DNA of 64,000 nucleotides from Pontibacter sp. HSC-14F20 (GTDB lineage: Bacteria; Bacteroidota; Bacteroidia; Cytophagales; Hymenobacteraceae), in contig NZ_JAHZTC010000001.1 in the NCBI RefSeq assembly GCF_019599265.1, positions 434,001-498,000 on the forward strand. The letters are read 5' to 3'. A program made the translations under genes and the position numbers. A model generated the notes under the pieces. The model did no database searches. It was not told the origin of the DNA and saw nothing but the letters and a program-made list of their open reading frames with translations. Within the stretch, counting starts at the first letter, position 1. Each line of letters opens with the position of its first letter. Of the stretch, positions 16,838 through 26,532 are shown piece after piece.

Positions 16838-19270
16838 TTATTTCTTTTTTGGAGCGGCTGCTTTTTTTGCTGCCGGTTTCTTGGCTGCTGGCTTTTTGGC
16901 AGCGGCCTTTTTTGTAGCTGGCTTCTTCTCGGCTGTGGCGGTCTCCGCCTTTTTCTTGAATCCGCCACGGCCTTTCTTTTCCGGGGTTTGTTCTGCCAGA
17001 TCCAGACATTCCTGCAGGGTTAACTCAGCAGGTTCCTTGCCTTTCGGGATCTTCACATTTTTCTTTCCGACCACGATGTAGGGGCCATACCTGCCGTTGA
17101 GCACCTGCACCTCGGCATTCTCCGGGAATGATTTGATCAGTTTCTCAGCATCAGCCTTGCGTTTGGCCTCAATCAGTGCGATCGCCTCTTCAGCCGTTAC
17201 CATCATCGGGTCCAGCGTTTTGGGCAAGGAGTAAAACTTGCTGGCATGGCTGATGTAAGGACCAAACCGACCGATGGCTGCTTTCATTTCCTTCTCCTCA
17301 TACATCCCTACAATCCGTGGCAATTTAAACAGGTCCAGTGCATCTTCCAGTGACAGGCTTTCAATGAACTGGCCTTTGCGCAAACTGGCGTATACGGGCT
17401 TCTCACCAGTATCCGGATTTTCCTCTCCCAACTGCACATAAGGACCGAAACGACCTAATTTGGCCAGTATTTTTTGACCGGAAACAGGATCTATACCTAC
17501 TTCACGCGCACCGGAAACGTCGGCCCGGTTGATGTTCTCACTGTTTTCGATGCGTTTGTGGAATTTCTCGTAGAAATTTTCCAGCATCTGTTCCCATTCC
17601 TGCTGACCGTGTGCGATCTCGTCAAATTCGGCTTCTACACGGGCCGTGAAAGAGTAGTCGATCACATTTGGGAAGTGCTCTACCAGGAAATCATTCACCA
17701 CCATGGCCGTGTCAGTTGGGAAGAGCTTGCTCTTTTCCGCACCTGTTATCTCGGTTTTGGTCTGGGCTGTAACCTGGTCGTTTTTCAGGGTCAGTACGTT
17801 AAATTTACGTTCTTTTCCTTCGCGGCTGTCTTTCTCCACATAACCTCGTTTCTGAATAGTAGAGATAGTAGGAGCGTAAGTCGATGGTCGGCCGATGCCC
17901 ATTTCTTCCAGTTTCTTCACCAGGCTGGCTTCCGTATACCTTGGGGCAGGGCGGGAGTAGCGTTGTGTAGCCTGCATCTGGCGCAAGCCAAGTACCTGAC
18001 CTATACTCAACGGGGGCAACATACCTTTCACGTCTTCATCGGCTCCCTCTTCATCATCCTTCGATTCGATGTATACCTTCAAGAAGCCCTCAAACTTGAT
18101 CACTTCGCCGGTGGCCACCAGTTTTTCCGGCTGTGTCGAAATATCAATGGTAGCAGTTGTTTTCTCAATTTCTGCATCTGCCATCTGAGAGGCAATCGCG
18201 CGCTTCCAGATCAGCTCGTACAGGCGCTGCTCGTTGCGGTCGCTACTGGCAGTCAGTTGAGAGAAGTCGGTTGGGCGAATGGCCTCGTGCGCTTCCTGTG
18301 CTCCTGATGACTTCGTTTTGAAGCGGCGGGTTTTCACAAACTTCTCCCCGAAAGAGTTTATGATTGCATTAGATGCCCCTTGAATTGCTTCGTCTGACAG
18401 GTTCAGGGAGTCGGTACGCATGTAAGATATCTTACCGGCTTCGTACAGGCGTTGCGCAACAGTCATGGTCTGAGCTACCGAGAAGTAGAGCTTGCGGCTG
18501 GCCTCCTGTTGCAGGGTAGAGGTCGTAAAAGGAGGAGCAGGGCTGCGCTTGAGCGGTTTGGTTTCAAGGTTCCCAATCGTATAGGTCGCTCCGATACAAC
18601 GCTGCAGGAAAGCCTGGGCCTCTTCCTCGGTCTTGAACTTTGCAGGCAGTTCAGCCTCCAGGGTTTTGCCCTGTACATCAAACTGTGCTGTGATCCGGAA
18701 ACTCGGCTCTGCGTTGAATTTCTCAATCTCGCGCTCACGCTCCACCACCAGACGCACAGCTACTGACTGCACACGGCCGGCGGACAAACCTGTTTTTATT
18801 TTTTTCCAGAGTACCGGCGAAAGCTCAAAGCCTACCAAACGGTCCAGCACACGGCGGGCCTGCTGCGCGTTCACCAGGTCCATGTCAATACCACGGGGAG
18901 AACTGATGGCATTCAGGATCGCATTTTTTGTGATCTCCCGGAAAACAATACGACGAGTTTTGGCTATATTCAGATCCAGGGCTTCGGTCAGGTGCCACGA
19001 AATGGCTTCTCCTTCGCGGTCATCGTCCGATGCGAGCCAAACTGTTTCGGCTTCCTTAGCAAGTTTTTTCAGTTGGGATACTACTTCCTTTTTGTCGCTC
19101 GATATCACGTAAGTCGGTTTGAACTTATTTTTGATATCGATGGCGTTGTTGTCTTTAGGCAGGTCCCGCACATGGCCGAAACTCGATTTCACCACAAAAT
19201 CTTTTCCCAGGTATCCTTCAATCGTTTTGGCCTTGGCCGGTGACTCGACTATGACTAAATTTTTTATCAT
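16838..19270 (-). CDS. topA: DNA topoisomerase I (type IA) with Lys/Ala-rich tail
   Basis: An 810-residue type IA topoisomerase that relaxes negative supercoils. Toprim domain at the N-terminus (LVIVESPAKAKTIEGYLG, then LASDDDREGEAISWHL), and the active-site Tyr in ISYMRTDS near residue 290. The C-terminal region has repeated FGPYV-, FGPYI- and YGPYI-type topo C-terminal repeats in place of zinc ribbons. The last 35 or so residues are a low-complexity Lys/Ala/Pro tail resembling histone H1 or HU-tail repeats, which probably adds non-specific DNA binding. The ATG at 19270 is followed by the canonical MIKNLVIVESPAKAK start. Confidence 0.97.
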   Translation of the reverse strand: MIKNLVIVESPAKAKTIEGYLGKDFVVKSSFGHVRDLPKDNNAIDIKNKFKPTYVISSDKKEVVSQLKKLAKEAETVWLASDDDREGEAISWHLTEALDLNIAKTRRIVFREITKNAILNAISSPRGIDMDLVNAQQARRVLDRLVGFELSPVLWKKIKTGLSAGRVQSVAVRLVVEREREIEKFNAEPSFRITAQFDVQGKTLEAELPAKFKTEEEAQAFLQRCIGATYTIGNLETKPLKRSPAPPFTTSTLQQEASRKLYFSVAQTMTVAQRLYEAGKISYMRTDSLNLSDEAIQGASNAIINSFGEKFVKTRRFKTKSSGAQEAHEAIRPTDFSQLTASSDRNEQRLYELIWKRAIASQMADAEIEKTTATIDISTQPEKLVATGEVIKFEGFLKVYIESKDDEEGADEDVKGMLPPLSIGQVLGLRQMQATQRYSRPAPRYTEASLVKKLEEMGIGRPSTYAPTISTIQKRGYVEKDSREGKERKFNVLTLKNDQVTAQTKTEITGAEKSKLFPTDTAMVVNDFLVEHFPNVIDYSFTARVEAEFDEIAHGQQEWEQMLENFYEKFHKRIENSENINRADVSGAREVGIDPVSGQKILAKLGRFGPYVQLGEENPDTGEKPVYASLRKGQFIESLSLEDALDLFKLPRIVGMYEEKEMKAAIGRFGPYISHASKFYSLPKTLDPMMVTAEEAIALIEAKRKADAEKLIKSFPENAEVQVLNGRYGPYIVVGKKNVKIPKGKEPAELTLQECLDLAEQTPEKKGRGGFKKKAETATAEKKPATKKAAAKKPAAKKPAAKKAAAPKKK

Positions 19271-19437
19271 CCTTTATATTTAGGGGCGATTCGTTTGAAT
19301 TTTGCCCAAAGTTCAAATTTTTTTTCAAACATATACAACCTGAAATTGATAACATAGGTTTAACATGCCATCATAGTTCTTGTGAACAGGCTGTTTTTTG
19401 TAGCTTAACTATCTATACGGACCACTTTTATATTTAT

Positions 19438-19926
19438 ATGCAACGATTGTTAGTCATTTGCCGCCACGCAGAGTCAAATGATCCTTTTCCGCTCCAACCT
19501 GATTTTGAGCGGGAACTTACAAAAAATGGGCAACATCAGGCGCGGCTCACCGGGCAATGGCTCCGCGATTCGTTTCAGAAAGTCGATAAAATACTGAGTA
19601 GTCCGGCCCCCCGAGCCGGGCTGACGGCAAGAATATTGGCTGAGAAGCTATACTTTGATAAAGAACAGATCGAGTACGAACCCGATTTTTATAATGCCCG
19701 GGAAAGTCTGCTGGTTAATGTTCTGAGCAATTTGCCTGATTGTATACAGCGTGTATTGCTGGTGGGGCACAATCCAGGTATAACCAGTCTGGTCCGCACC
19801 CTCACAGAACAACACGTCGGCTACCTCGAACCCGCCGGTGCATATGCCATCAGGCTGGATCTTGACACCTGGCAGGATCTGCATATCAAAACTGGAAAGC
19901 TCGAATCAGAGTTTACACAGCCCTAA
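19438..19926 (+). CDS. sixA: SixA-type histidine phosphatase
   Basis: A 162-residue histidine-phosphatase (phosphoglycerate-mutase-like) protein. The catalytic RHAES motif is at residues 9-13, with LSSPAPRAGLTA and a second catalytic VGHNPG near residue 107. The short length and the H-N-P pattern are typical of SixA, which removes phosphate from phospho-histidine in HPt domains. It lies 98 bases upstream of parA and the chemosensory genes on the same strand. A role in draining phosphate from CheA or another HPt protein is possible but only inferred from position. Confidence 0.85.
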   Translation: MQRLLVICRHAESNDPFPLQPDFERELTKNGQHQARLTGQWLRDSFQKVDKILSSPAPRAGLTARILAEKLYFDKEQIEYEPDFYNARESLLVNVLSNLPDCIQRVLLVGHNPGITSLVRTLTEQHVGYLEPAGAYAIRLDLDTWQDLHIKTGKLESEFTQP

Positions 19927-20024
19927 GGCCATAAACGGCCCAGTTACCATTATTTCTCGATTTTTTTTGATAGCTTTAGAGACTATTATTTTTTCACACC
20001 TATACCTGATCATCAAGAAGCTGG

Positions 20025-20771
20025 ATGAAAACCAAAATTGTAGCCGTTATTAACCAAAAAGGCGGTACAGGCAAAACGACCACCACCATCAACCTGGGCA
20101 GTGCATTGAGCAAATTGGGGCATAAAGTCCTGTTGGTTGATCTCGATCCTCAAAGCAATTTATCCTACAGTCTCGCCGTCTCATCCCCAGACAATACGCT
20201 GGCCGAAGCTTTTTTAGGAACGCGCTCTATAAAAGAAATTCTGGTCGAAAGAGATGGCCTTTGGGTGGCTCCGGGCTCCAACGAATTGGTGGATGTAGAG
20301 ATATCGCTGGTGTCGCAGCCTGACCGGGAGCAGTTTCTGAAAACTATGCTTGCTCAGGTCAAAGGCTTTGACTATGTGTTGATTGACTGTCCGCCCTCAC
20401 TTTCGGTGCTTACCCTCAATGCGCTGACAGCGGCCCATGAAGTGCTTATACCGCTGCAAATGGAGGTGCTTACCCTGCAGGGCCTGGACCAAATCATGCA
20501 AACAATCGCCAAAGTAAAAAAAGCCTTTAATCCGAAACTTAAAATAAAAGGAATCGTAGTGGTCATGTTTGACGTGCGCCGCAAACTGAGTCAGGAAGTG
20601 CTCGCCTACCTGCAGGAGAATGTGAAGGAAAAGATTTTCGACAGCCAGATCCGACTGAATGTGAAGTTGGCCGAAGCACCCTCTTTTGGAAAGAGCGTAC
20701 TCGATTATGACGGCTCCTCTAACGGAGCAAAAGATTACGCAGCGCTTGCTGCCGAGTTCTGTCAGGTATAG
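20025..20771 (+). CDS. ParA family ATPase of the chemosensory cluster
   Basis: A 248-residue Walker-type partition ATPase. Deviant Walker A is KGGTGKTTT (residues 12-20) with the signature lysine, Walker A' is LLVDLDPQSN near residue 42, and Walker B is VLIDCPP near residue 125. This gene is the first of a run with the chemoreceptor, cheW, cheY, cheB, cheA and cheC on the same strand, with no parB. By analogy with Rhodobacter PpfA, which partitions cytoplasmic receptor clusters built around TlpT, it probably uses the nucleoid as a track to position the soluble receptor encoded next to it. That role is inference. A chromosomal ParA/Soj would normally be paired with parB. Confidence 0.9.
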   Translation: MKTKIVAVINQKGGTGKTTTTINLGSALSKLGHKVLLVDLDPQSNLSYSLAVSSPDNTLAEAFLGTRSIKEILVERDGLWVAPGSNELVDVEISLVSQPDREQFLKTMLAQVKGFDYVLIDCPPSLSVLTLNALTAAHEVLIPLQMEVLTLQGLDQIMQTIAKVKKAFNPKLKIKGIVVVMFDVRRKLSQEVLAYLQENVKEKIFDSQIRLNVKLAEAPSFGKSVLDYDGSSNGAKDYAALAAEFCQV

Positions 20772-20904
20772 CGCGTATTTGCATAAAATCGCTATTTTTG
20801 AGTAAATTGCATTAACATACCCTTTGTACTGTTCAGCCAGTCAGCTTATACCTGATGCTGACGAAGGGCCGAGCAGATGACAAACCCCATACAACCCTAA
20901 ACAT

Positions 20905-23900
20905 ATGGCCTTAGGTAAAAATTTGAAGCTGAGCAAAGACAAGCTCATTAGTGATGTAGAAACCAGCCAATCTGAAAAGACGACTCCCACCCGCGCAAAA
21001 GCGAAACAGCAGCTGCCTGCTGCCACTACAGTGGTGGAGGAGAAACAGGAAAAGCCGCCAATGAAACAGGATAGTGCTACTGCTGCCACCCCGGCCGCAA
21101 AGGCGGATACCCCTGACGCTGCTGCCAGAAATGATGCCGGCACCAGCACCAGCTCGCTTGCTGTTAAAGGTATGCCGAATGGTAAGCAAAGCCGCAAACA
21201 GGTATTGCCATCCAGTCCTGAATACATTAGCGAACAACTTAATAAGGTGCTTTACGCGCTCGACGCCTTTAAGAAAGGGGACATTTCGGTTCGCCTGACA
21301 AAACAGAACGACGACATTTTTGCCGAGATCGCCGAAGCCTATAATTCGATGGTGGAAATGATCGGTGGTGTGGGTGGCGAGGTGTCTCGTATTTCGAAGG
21401 TGGCGGGAGTAGAAGGTAATCTTAAGGCCCGTGCCTCGGCCGAGAATGCTTCCGGATTCTGGAAGGACATGATCAACAACATCAACGGTCTAGTGGACTC
21501 CATTGCGGTTCCGGTACTTGAAGTGGGTAAAGTACTGAAGAACATTTCGCGTGGTAACCTGGACGAAACGTTCCAGATCCCTGTGTCAGGTGACTTCAAG
21601 GTCATGGCCGAAACGATCAACCGTACGATCGATAACCTGAACCTGTTTGCGGGTGAGGTAACCCGTGTGGCCCTCGAAGTGGGTACCGAGGGTAAACTGG
21701 GTGGCCAGGCATCGGTGCCAAACGTAGCCGGTGTATGGAAAGACCTGACTGACAATGTAAACACGATGGCCAGTAACCTGACCTCGCAGGTACGTGACAT
21801 TTCGAGTGTGGCGACTGCGGTGGCGAAAGGTAACCTGGCCCAGAAAATATCTGTGGATGTACGTGGTGAGTTTGCCCAGCTGAAGGACAATATGAACCAG
21901 ATGGTGGACTCCCTCAATATCTTCGCGGACGAGGTAACTCGCGTGGCACGTGAAGTGGGAACGGAAGGTCGCCTTGGCGGACAAGCTAAAGTACCGAACG
22001 TGGGTGGTGTTTGGAAAGACCTCACTGACAACGTGAATACCATGGCCAGCAACTTGACCTCTCAGATGCGTGACATCGCGAACGTGTCTACTGCAGTTGC
22101 GAAAGGCGACCTGACCCAGAAGATCACGGTGAATGTGCGCGGTGAGATGGCTGAACTGAAAGACATCATCAACCAGATGGTGGACTCGCTCAACATCTTT
22201 GCCGGTGAGGTAACCAGAGTGGCCCGCGAAGTGGGAACAGAAGGTAAACTGGGCGGACAGGCGACAGTGCCGAACGTGGAGGGAACCTGGAAAGAACTGA
22301 CTGATAACGTAAACCTGATGGCCGGTAACCTGACTCTTCAGGTTCGTGACATTGCTGAGGTAGCAACCGCCGTAGCGAAAGGTGACCTGACCCAAAAGGT
22401 GTCTGTAGACGTGAAAGGGGAGCTAGGTGACCTGAAAGACATCCTGAATGAAATGGTGGACCGACTGAATGTGTTTGGAGCGGAAGTAACCCGTGTGGCA
22501 CGTGAGGTTGGTACAGAGGGTATACTGGGTGGCCAAGCCAACGTGCCAAACGTGGCCGGCATCTGGAAAGAACTGACTGATAACGTAAACTACATGGCTT
22601 CTAACCTGACGCTCCAGGTACGCGACATTGCTAATGTAGCGACGGCGGTAGCGAAAGGCGACCTGAGCCAAAAGATCACGGTGAACGTGAAAGGCGAATT
22701 GGCCGATCTGAAGGAGAACCTGAACCAAATGGTGGACTCCCTCAATATCTTTGCTGACGAAGTAACCAGAGTGGCGCGCGAAGTAGGTACGGAAGGTCGT
22801 CTCGGTGGACAAGCATCGGTACCAAATGTGGGTGGTGTTTGGAAGGACCTCACCGATAACGTGAACACCATGGCTAGCAACCTGACGCTGCAGGTTCGTG
22901 ACATTGCCAATGTTGCCACGGCGGTGGCCAAGGGTGATCTGACGCAGAAAGTATCTGTGGATGTGAAAGGCGAGCTGAATGAGCTGAAGGAAAACATGAA
23001 CCGCATGGTGGACTCGCTCAACATCTTCGCCGGTGAGGTAACCCGTGTGGCGCTTGAGGTAGGTACTGATGGTAAATTGGGTGGCCAGGCTAACGTGCCG
23101 AATGTGGCAGGTGTTTGGAAAGACTTAACAGATAATGTAAATACGATGGCCTCTAACCTGACAACGCAGGTACGAGGTATAGCAAAAGTAGCCACTGCAG
23201 TAGCGAAAGGTGACTTGAGTCAGAAGATCACAGTGGAGGCGAGAGGAGAGATTCTTGATCTGAAGGAGAACCTGAACCAAATGGTGGACTCCCTCAACAT
23301 CTTCGGTGATGAAGTAACCCGTGTGGCACGTGAAGTAGGTACAGAAGGTAAACTGGGTGGACAGGCGAATGTGCCAAACGTAGCCGGTACCTGGAAGGAC
23401 CTGACCGATAATGTGAACTACATGGCTTCCAACCTGACTTCTCAGGTTCGTGACATTGCCAAGGTAGCGACGGCGGTAGCGAAAGGTGACCTAAGCCAGA
23501 AAATTACAGTGGAAGCCCGCGGTGAGATTTTGGATCTGAAGGAGAACCTCAACCAAATGGTGGATTCCCTCAACATCTTTGCTGATGAAGTAACGAGAGT
23601 GGCAAGAGAGGTGGGAACGGAAGGCCGCTTGGGTGGTCAGGCGAACGTACCAAAAGTACGCGGTACCTGGAAAGAGTTGACTGACAACGTAAACACCATG
23701 GCTTCCAACCTGACGCTTCAGGTTCGTGATATTGCGAAAGTTGCCACGGCGGTGGCCAAGGGTGATCTGACGCAGAAAGTGTCTGTGGATGTGAAAGGCG
23801 AGCTGGGTGAGTTGAAGGAAAACATCAACCGCATGGTGGACTCGCTCAACATCTTCGCCGGTGAGGTAACCCGTGTGGCGCTTGAGGTAGGTACAGAAGG

Positions 23901-25479
23901 TAAACTGGGCGGACAAGCAAATGTGCCAAATGTTGGTGGTACCTGGAAAGACTTAACAGATAATGTAAATACGATGGCCTCTAACCTGACAACACAGGTG
24001 CGAGGTATAGTACGCGTAGTAACCGCAGTATCAAAAGGTGACCTGACACAGAAACTGACCCTCGAGGCAAGAGGTGAAGTGGCAGAACTCGCCGATACGA
24101 TCAATACCATGGTGGTAGACCTGAACCGATTAGCGGGTGAGGTTAGCCGTGTGGCGAGAGTAGCGGGTGTGGAAGGAAAACTGACCGAACGTGCCACACT
24201 GGCAGGCGTAGGTGGCAGTTGGAAAGAACTGGTTGATACGCTAAATGACCTGCTGGAGTCCATTGTAACGCCAGTGCTGGAAGTGTCCCGCGTTGTTCGT
24301 GCAATTTCTGAAGGTGACTTGACTCAGAAAGTAGAGGCCCACACAGCTGGTGACATTCTAGATATGGCCAATGCCCTGAATCTGGCGGTTGACAACCTGA
24401 ATGCCCTACTAGGTGAAATAAATGACTCTTCACTGGTTGTGGGAAGCTCTTCAGAAGAAATGGCGGACAAAGGCCTTGAGATGAACCGCGTAACGCTGGA
24501 CGTAGCACTTGCTATGCAGCAAATGGCGGAAGGTGCCCAGAATCAGGCCCTTAAGACAGACCAGGCTTTCAAATTGATTGAGGAAATCATGAAAACCACG
24601 AAAGACACGGCTAACCGTGCGGAAGTGGTGAACAAGTCGGCCTTGCTTGGTGAGGAAACTTCCCAGCTTGGTTTGAAGACAGTGGCAGAAGTGGTGAAAA
24701 ACATGGAAGAAATCTCCAGCTCAGCTTCACTCACCTCCAAAACGATCGAAGTACTGAGTGCCCGCTCGCAGGAAATCTCCAAATCACTTGGTGTGATCAC
24801 TGACATTGCAGCACAGACTAACTTGCTTGCCCTGAATGCTGCCATTGAGGCGGCTCGTGCAGGAGAGGCAGGCCGTGGCTTCGCAGTAGTTGCCGAAGAG
24901 ATTCGTAAACTGGCCGAAGGTTCACGCAAGTCAGCGAGTGAAATTGCGACGCTGGTGGATGATGTGAAAAAAGATACCGCCTCTGCTGCCATGGCGATCT
25001 CGACCATGGAAGGCCGTGTATTGAAAGGGAAGAATGCAACGTTTGAAGCTTCCGGCGCCTTTAAGAACATTGCTGCTTCGAGTGGTGAAACGCTTCGTAC
25101 TGCACAGGACATCCTGACGGCGACTGAGGTACAGAAGTCATCGATTGGCGACGTAGTGAAGTACGTGGAAGAAGTGGTAGCCATTGCGGAACAAACAGCC
25201 TCAGGTACTCAGCAGGTAGCGAGCACAGCCAAGCAACTGTCTACCTCCATGCAGGAACTTACTTCCTCTTCTCAGAACCTGAATGACATTGCTGCTGATC
25301 TGCAAATCAGTATTTCAGCCTTCAAGCTGGTGGATGGTAATCTGGTGTTTAACCACAGCCCTAAGAATCGTCGCCTGGCTTCCATGCCTTCCAAGCCGAA
25401 GCAGAAGCAATTGGCAGGAAATGCTCGACTGAGCTCCGTTAGCTCCAGAAATAAAAACAGCGAGGACAGCAGTAATTAA
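20905..25479 (+). CDS. Soluble methyl-accepting chemotaxis protein with a long poly-HAMP array
   Basis: A 1524-residue receptor without any membrane segment. Residues 1-95 are a Lys/Ala/Thr/Pro-rich low-complexity extension. From about residue 95 to 1165 follows a HAMP array: divergent units at both ends, and between them nine near-identical 92-residue units, each with EVTRVA(R/L)EVGT..LGGQ and [14 protein letters not shown] plus [12 protein letters not shown]. This is the unit seen in fungal group III (Nik1-type) histidine kinases, here joined to an MCP module. The signalling hairpin is near residue 1300 ([20 protein letters not shown], then [18 protein letters not shown]). The tail is basic and Ser-rich. 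It should signal through the CheW/CheA encoded directly downstream. The ligand or stimulus is unknown. Confidence 0.93.
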   Translation: MALGKNLKLSKDKLISDVETSQSEKTTPTRAKAKQQLPAATTVVEEKQEKPPMKQDSATAATPAAKADTPDAAARNDAGTSTSSLAVKGMPNGKQSRKQVLPSSPEYISEQLNKVLYALDAFKKGDISVRLTKQNDDIFAEIAEAYNSMVEMIGGVGGEVSRISKVAGVEGNLKARASAENASGFWKDMINNINGLVDSIAVPVLEVGKVLKNISRGNLDETFQIPVSGDFKVMAETINRTIDNLNLFAGEVTRVALEVGTEGKLGGQASVPNVAGVWKDLTDNVNTMASNLTSQVRDISSVATAVAKGNLAQKISVDVRGEFAQLKDNMNQMVDSLNIFADEVTRVAREVGTEGRLGGQAKVPNVGGVWKDLTDNVNTMASNLTSQMRDIANVSTAVAKGDLTQKITVNVRGEMAELKDIINQMVDSLNIFAGEVTRVAREVGTEGKLGGQATVPNVEGTWKELTDNVNLMAGNLTLQVRDIAEVATAVAKGDLTQKVSVDVKGELGDLKDILNEMVDRLNVFGAEVTRVAREVGTEGILGGQANVPNVAGIWKELTDNVNYMASNLTLQVRDIANVATAVAKGDLSQKITVNVKGELADLKENLNQMVDSLNIFADEVTRVAREVGTEGRLGGQASVPNVGGVWKDLTDNVNTMASNLTLQVRDIANVATAVAKGDLTQKVSVDVKGELNELKENMNRMVDSLNIFAGEVTRVALEVGTDGKLGGQANVPNVAGVWKDLTDNVNTMASNLTTQVRGIAKVATAVAKGDLSQKITVEARGEILDLKENLNQMVDSLNIFGDEVTRVAREVGTEGKLGGQANVPNVAGTWKDLTDNVNYMASNLTSQVRDIAKVATAVAKGDLSQKITVEARGEILDLKENLNQMVDSLNIFADEVTRVAREVGTEGRLGGQANVPKVRGTWKELTDNVNTMASNLTLQVRDIAKVATAVAKGDLTQKVSVDVKGELGELKENINRMVDSLNIFAGEVTRVALEVGTEGKLGGQANVPNVGGTWKDLTDNVNTMASNLTTQVRGIVRVVTAVSKGDLTQKLTLEARGEVAELADTINTMVVDLNRLAGEVSRVARVAGVEGKLTERATLAGVGGSWKELVDTLNDLLESIVTPVLEVSRVVRAISEGDLTQKVEAHTAGDILDMANALNLAVDNLNALLGEINDSSLVVGSSSEEMADKGLEMNRVTLDVALAMQQMAEGAQNQALKTDQAFKLIEEIMKTTKDTANRAEVVNKSALLGEETSQLGLKTVAEVVKNMEEISSSASLTSKTIEVLSARSQEISKSLGVITDIAAQTNLLALNAAIEAARAGEAGRGFAVVAEEIRKLAEGSRKSASEIATLVDDVKKDTASAAMAISTMEGRVLKGKNATFEASGAFKNIAASSGETLRTAQDILTATEVQKSSIGDVVKYVEEVVAIAEQTASGTQQVASTAKQLSTSMQELTSSSQNLNDIAADLQISISAFKLVDGNLVFNHSPKNRRLASMPSKPKQKQLAGNARLSSVSSRNKNSEDSSN
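21655..24138 (+). repeat. Nine tandem 276-bp poly-HAMP units
   Basis: The codons for EVTRVA recur at 21655, 21931 and then at exact multiples of 276 bases to 23863 (2208 bases, 8 x 276) with no indel. Two blocks 828 bases apart (about 22910-23182 and 23738-24010) are almost identical at the DNA level, pointing to a recent duplication or conversion of a three-unit block. Confidence 0.92.
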
Positions 25480-25493
25480 AACGTTCCGGACTG

Positions 25494-26081
25494 ATGAAAG
25501 AAAAGACTAACAAGAAAGAGGGGCAACCAACAACTGGCGTCGTGGAGTCCGGGCCGGACAATGCGGCAGCACTTGCTAATCAGAAGCTTGCCAAAGCGGA
25601 AGCAGTTAAAGAAGAGATGATTCACCTGATCGTCTTCAAACTTGGCGCAGAAGAATACGGCATCAAGATAGAACAGGTAAAGGAGGTGACGGTCACGCCG
25701 AATGTGACTCGAATGCCACGAACGCCCGACTTTATTAAAGGAGTAGCCAATATCCGGGGGGATATTATCGCCATTATGAATCTCGAGGAGCGTTTTGGCA
25801 TACGTCCTGTTCCTTTGGCCGATGACCTGAATCCGCGTATCACCTATACCTTAGTGATTGAAGCAAAGGAATACAGTATTGGTGTGATCGTGCGCGAAGT
25901 GCCACAGTCCCTGAACCTGTCCATGACCAAAATTGACAAGGCCCCTTCGTTTCTGCAGGACATCAACATTAATGAAAACTACATAGAGGGCATTGCGAAA
26001 GTAAACAACCGCCTGATAATCGTGTTGGATATGTACAAAATCCTGACCCAGGATGAGATCAGGGAGTTGAAAATTAATTAA
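25494..26081 (+). CDS. cheW: Chemotaxis coupling protein CheW
   Basis: A 195-residue CheW-domain protein linking receptor to CheA. A 40-residue Lys/Gly/Ala-rich N-terminal extension is followed by the CheW fold: LIVFKLGAEEYGIKIEQVKEVT, RMPRTPDFIKGVANIRGDIIAIMNLEERFG near residue 80, and the C-terminal NRLIIVLDMYKIL. The 'PDFIKGV.N.RG..I' patch is the family hallmark. It starts 14 bases after the receptor stop, so it is co-transcribed with it. Confidence 0.94.
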   Translation: MKEKTNKKEGQPTTGVVESGPDNAAALANQKLAKAEAVKEEMIHLIVFKLGAEEYGIKIEQVKEVTVTPNVTRMPRTPDFIKGVANIRGDIIAIMNLEERFGIRPVPLADDLNPRITYTLVIEAKEYSIGVIVREVPQSLNLSMTKIDKAPSFLQDININENYIEGIAKVNNRLIIVLDMYKILTQDEIRELKIN

Positions 26082-26116
26082 AGCAATTCATTCAAATTGA
26101 AGCTATACTTTAAGGT

Positions 26117-26479
26117 ATGAAAAGAATTCTGATTGTAGATGATTCCTTCTACATGCGCACAATGCTCAAAAACATGCTCACAGATGCAGGTTATGAGATA
26201 GTTGGGGAAGCTCCGAACGGACAGACAGCACTGGAACTGGCCAAAGAAACCAATCCTGACCTGATTACCCTCGATGTTATTTTACCAGACAATACAGGAC
26301 TTGATGTGCTCAAGGGCATTAAAGCAGATCAGCCTGACATGAAGGTCGTGATTGTGAGTGCCGTAGGGCAGGAAGTTATCGTGAATGAAGCATTGGAATA
26401 CGGTGCACTTTCCTATATCGTAAAGCCTTTCTCAGAGGAACGGGTGCTGGAGGTAGTAAAGAAAGCGCTCGAAGAGTAG
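26117..26479 (+). CDS. cheY: Single-domain response regulator CheY
   Basis: A 120-residue receiver domain with a complete phosphorylation site: Asp8-Asp9, phospho-acceptor Asp53 in LITLDVILPD, Ser81, and Lys103 in VKPF. No output domain. It is the only intact receiver in the cluster, so it is the expected CheA target. Because Bacteroidota lack flagella, the output is unlikely to be a flagellar switch; gliding, pilus or developmental control are possibilities. It lies 35 bases after cheW. Confidence 0.93.
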   Translation: MKRILIVDDSFYMRTMLKNMLTDAGYEIVGEAPNGQTALELAKETNPDLITLDVILPDNTGLDVLKGIKADQPDMKVVIVSAVGQEVIVNEALEYGALSYIVKPFSEERVLEVVKKALEE

Positions 26480-26532
26480 TAAATTCTGACTTAAGGAGTA
26501 CGTATTGTTGGTAGAAGTAAAGGAGATGTACT

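Noticed and set aside
16496..17023. 175-codon plus-strand frame across the sirtuin start, spacer and topA tail
   Set aside because: It spans the terminator and repeat cluster; its Cys/Phe-rich half is the antisense of the Lys/Ala tail.
21655..24138. CRISPR array, suggested by regular repeats
   Set aside because: The 276-bp units are in-frame protein-coding repeats without spacers; no cas genes in the window.
21339..24263. Long Ser/Thr/Arg-rich frames antisense to the poly-HAMP gene
   Set aside because: They mirror the repeated sense codons and have no family resemblance; shadows of the receptor gene.
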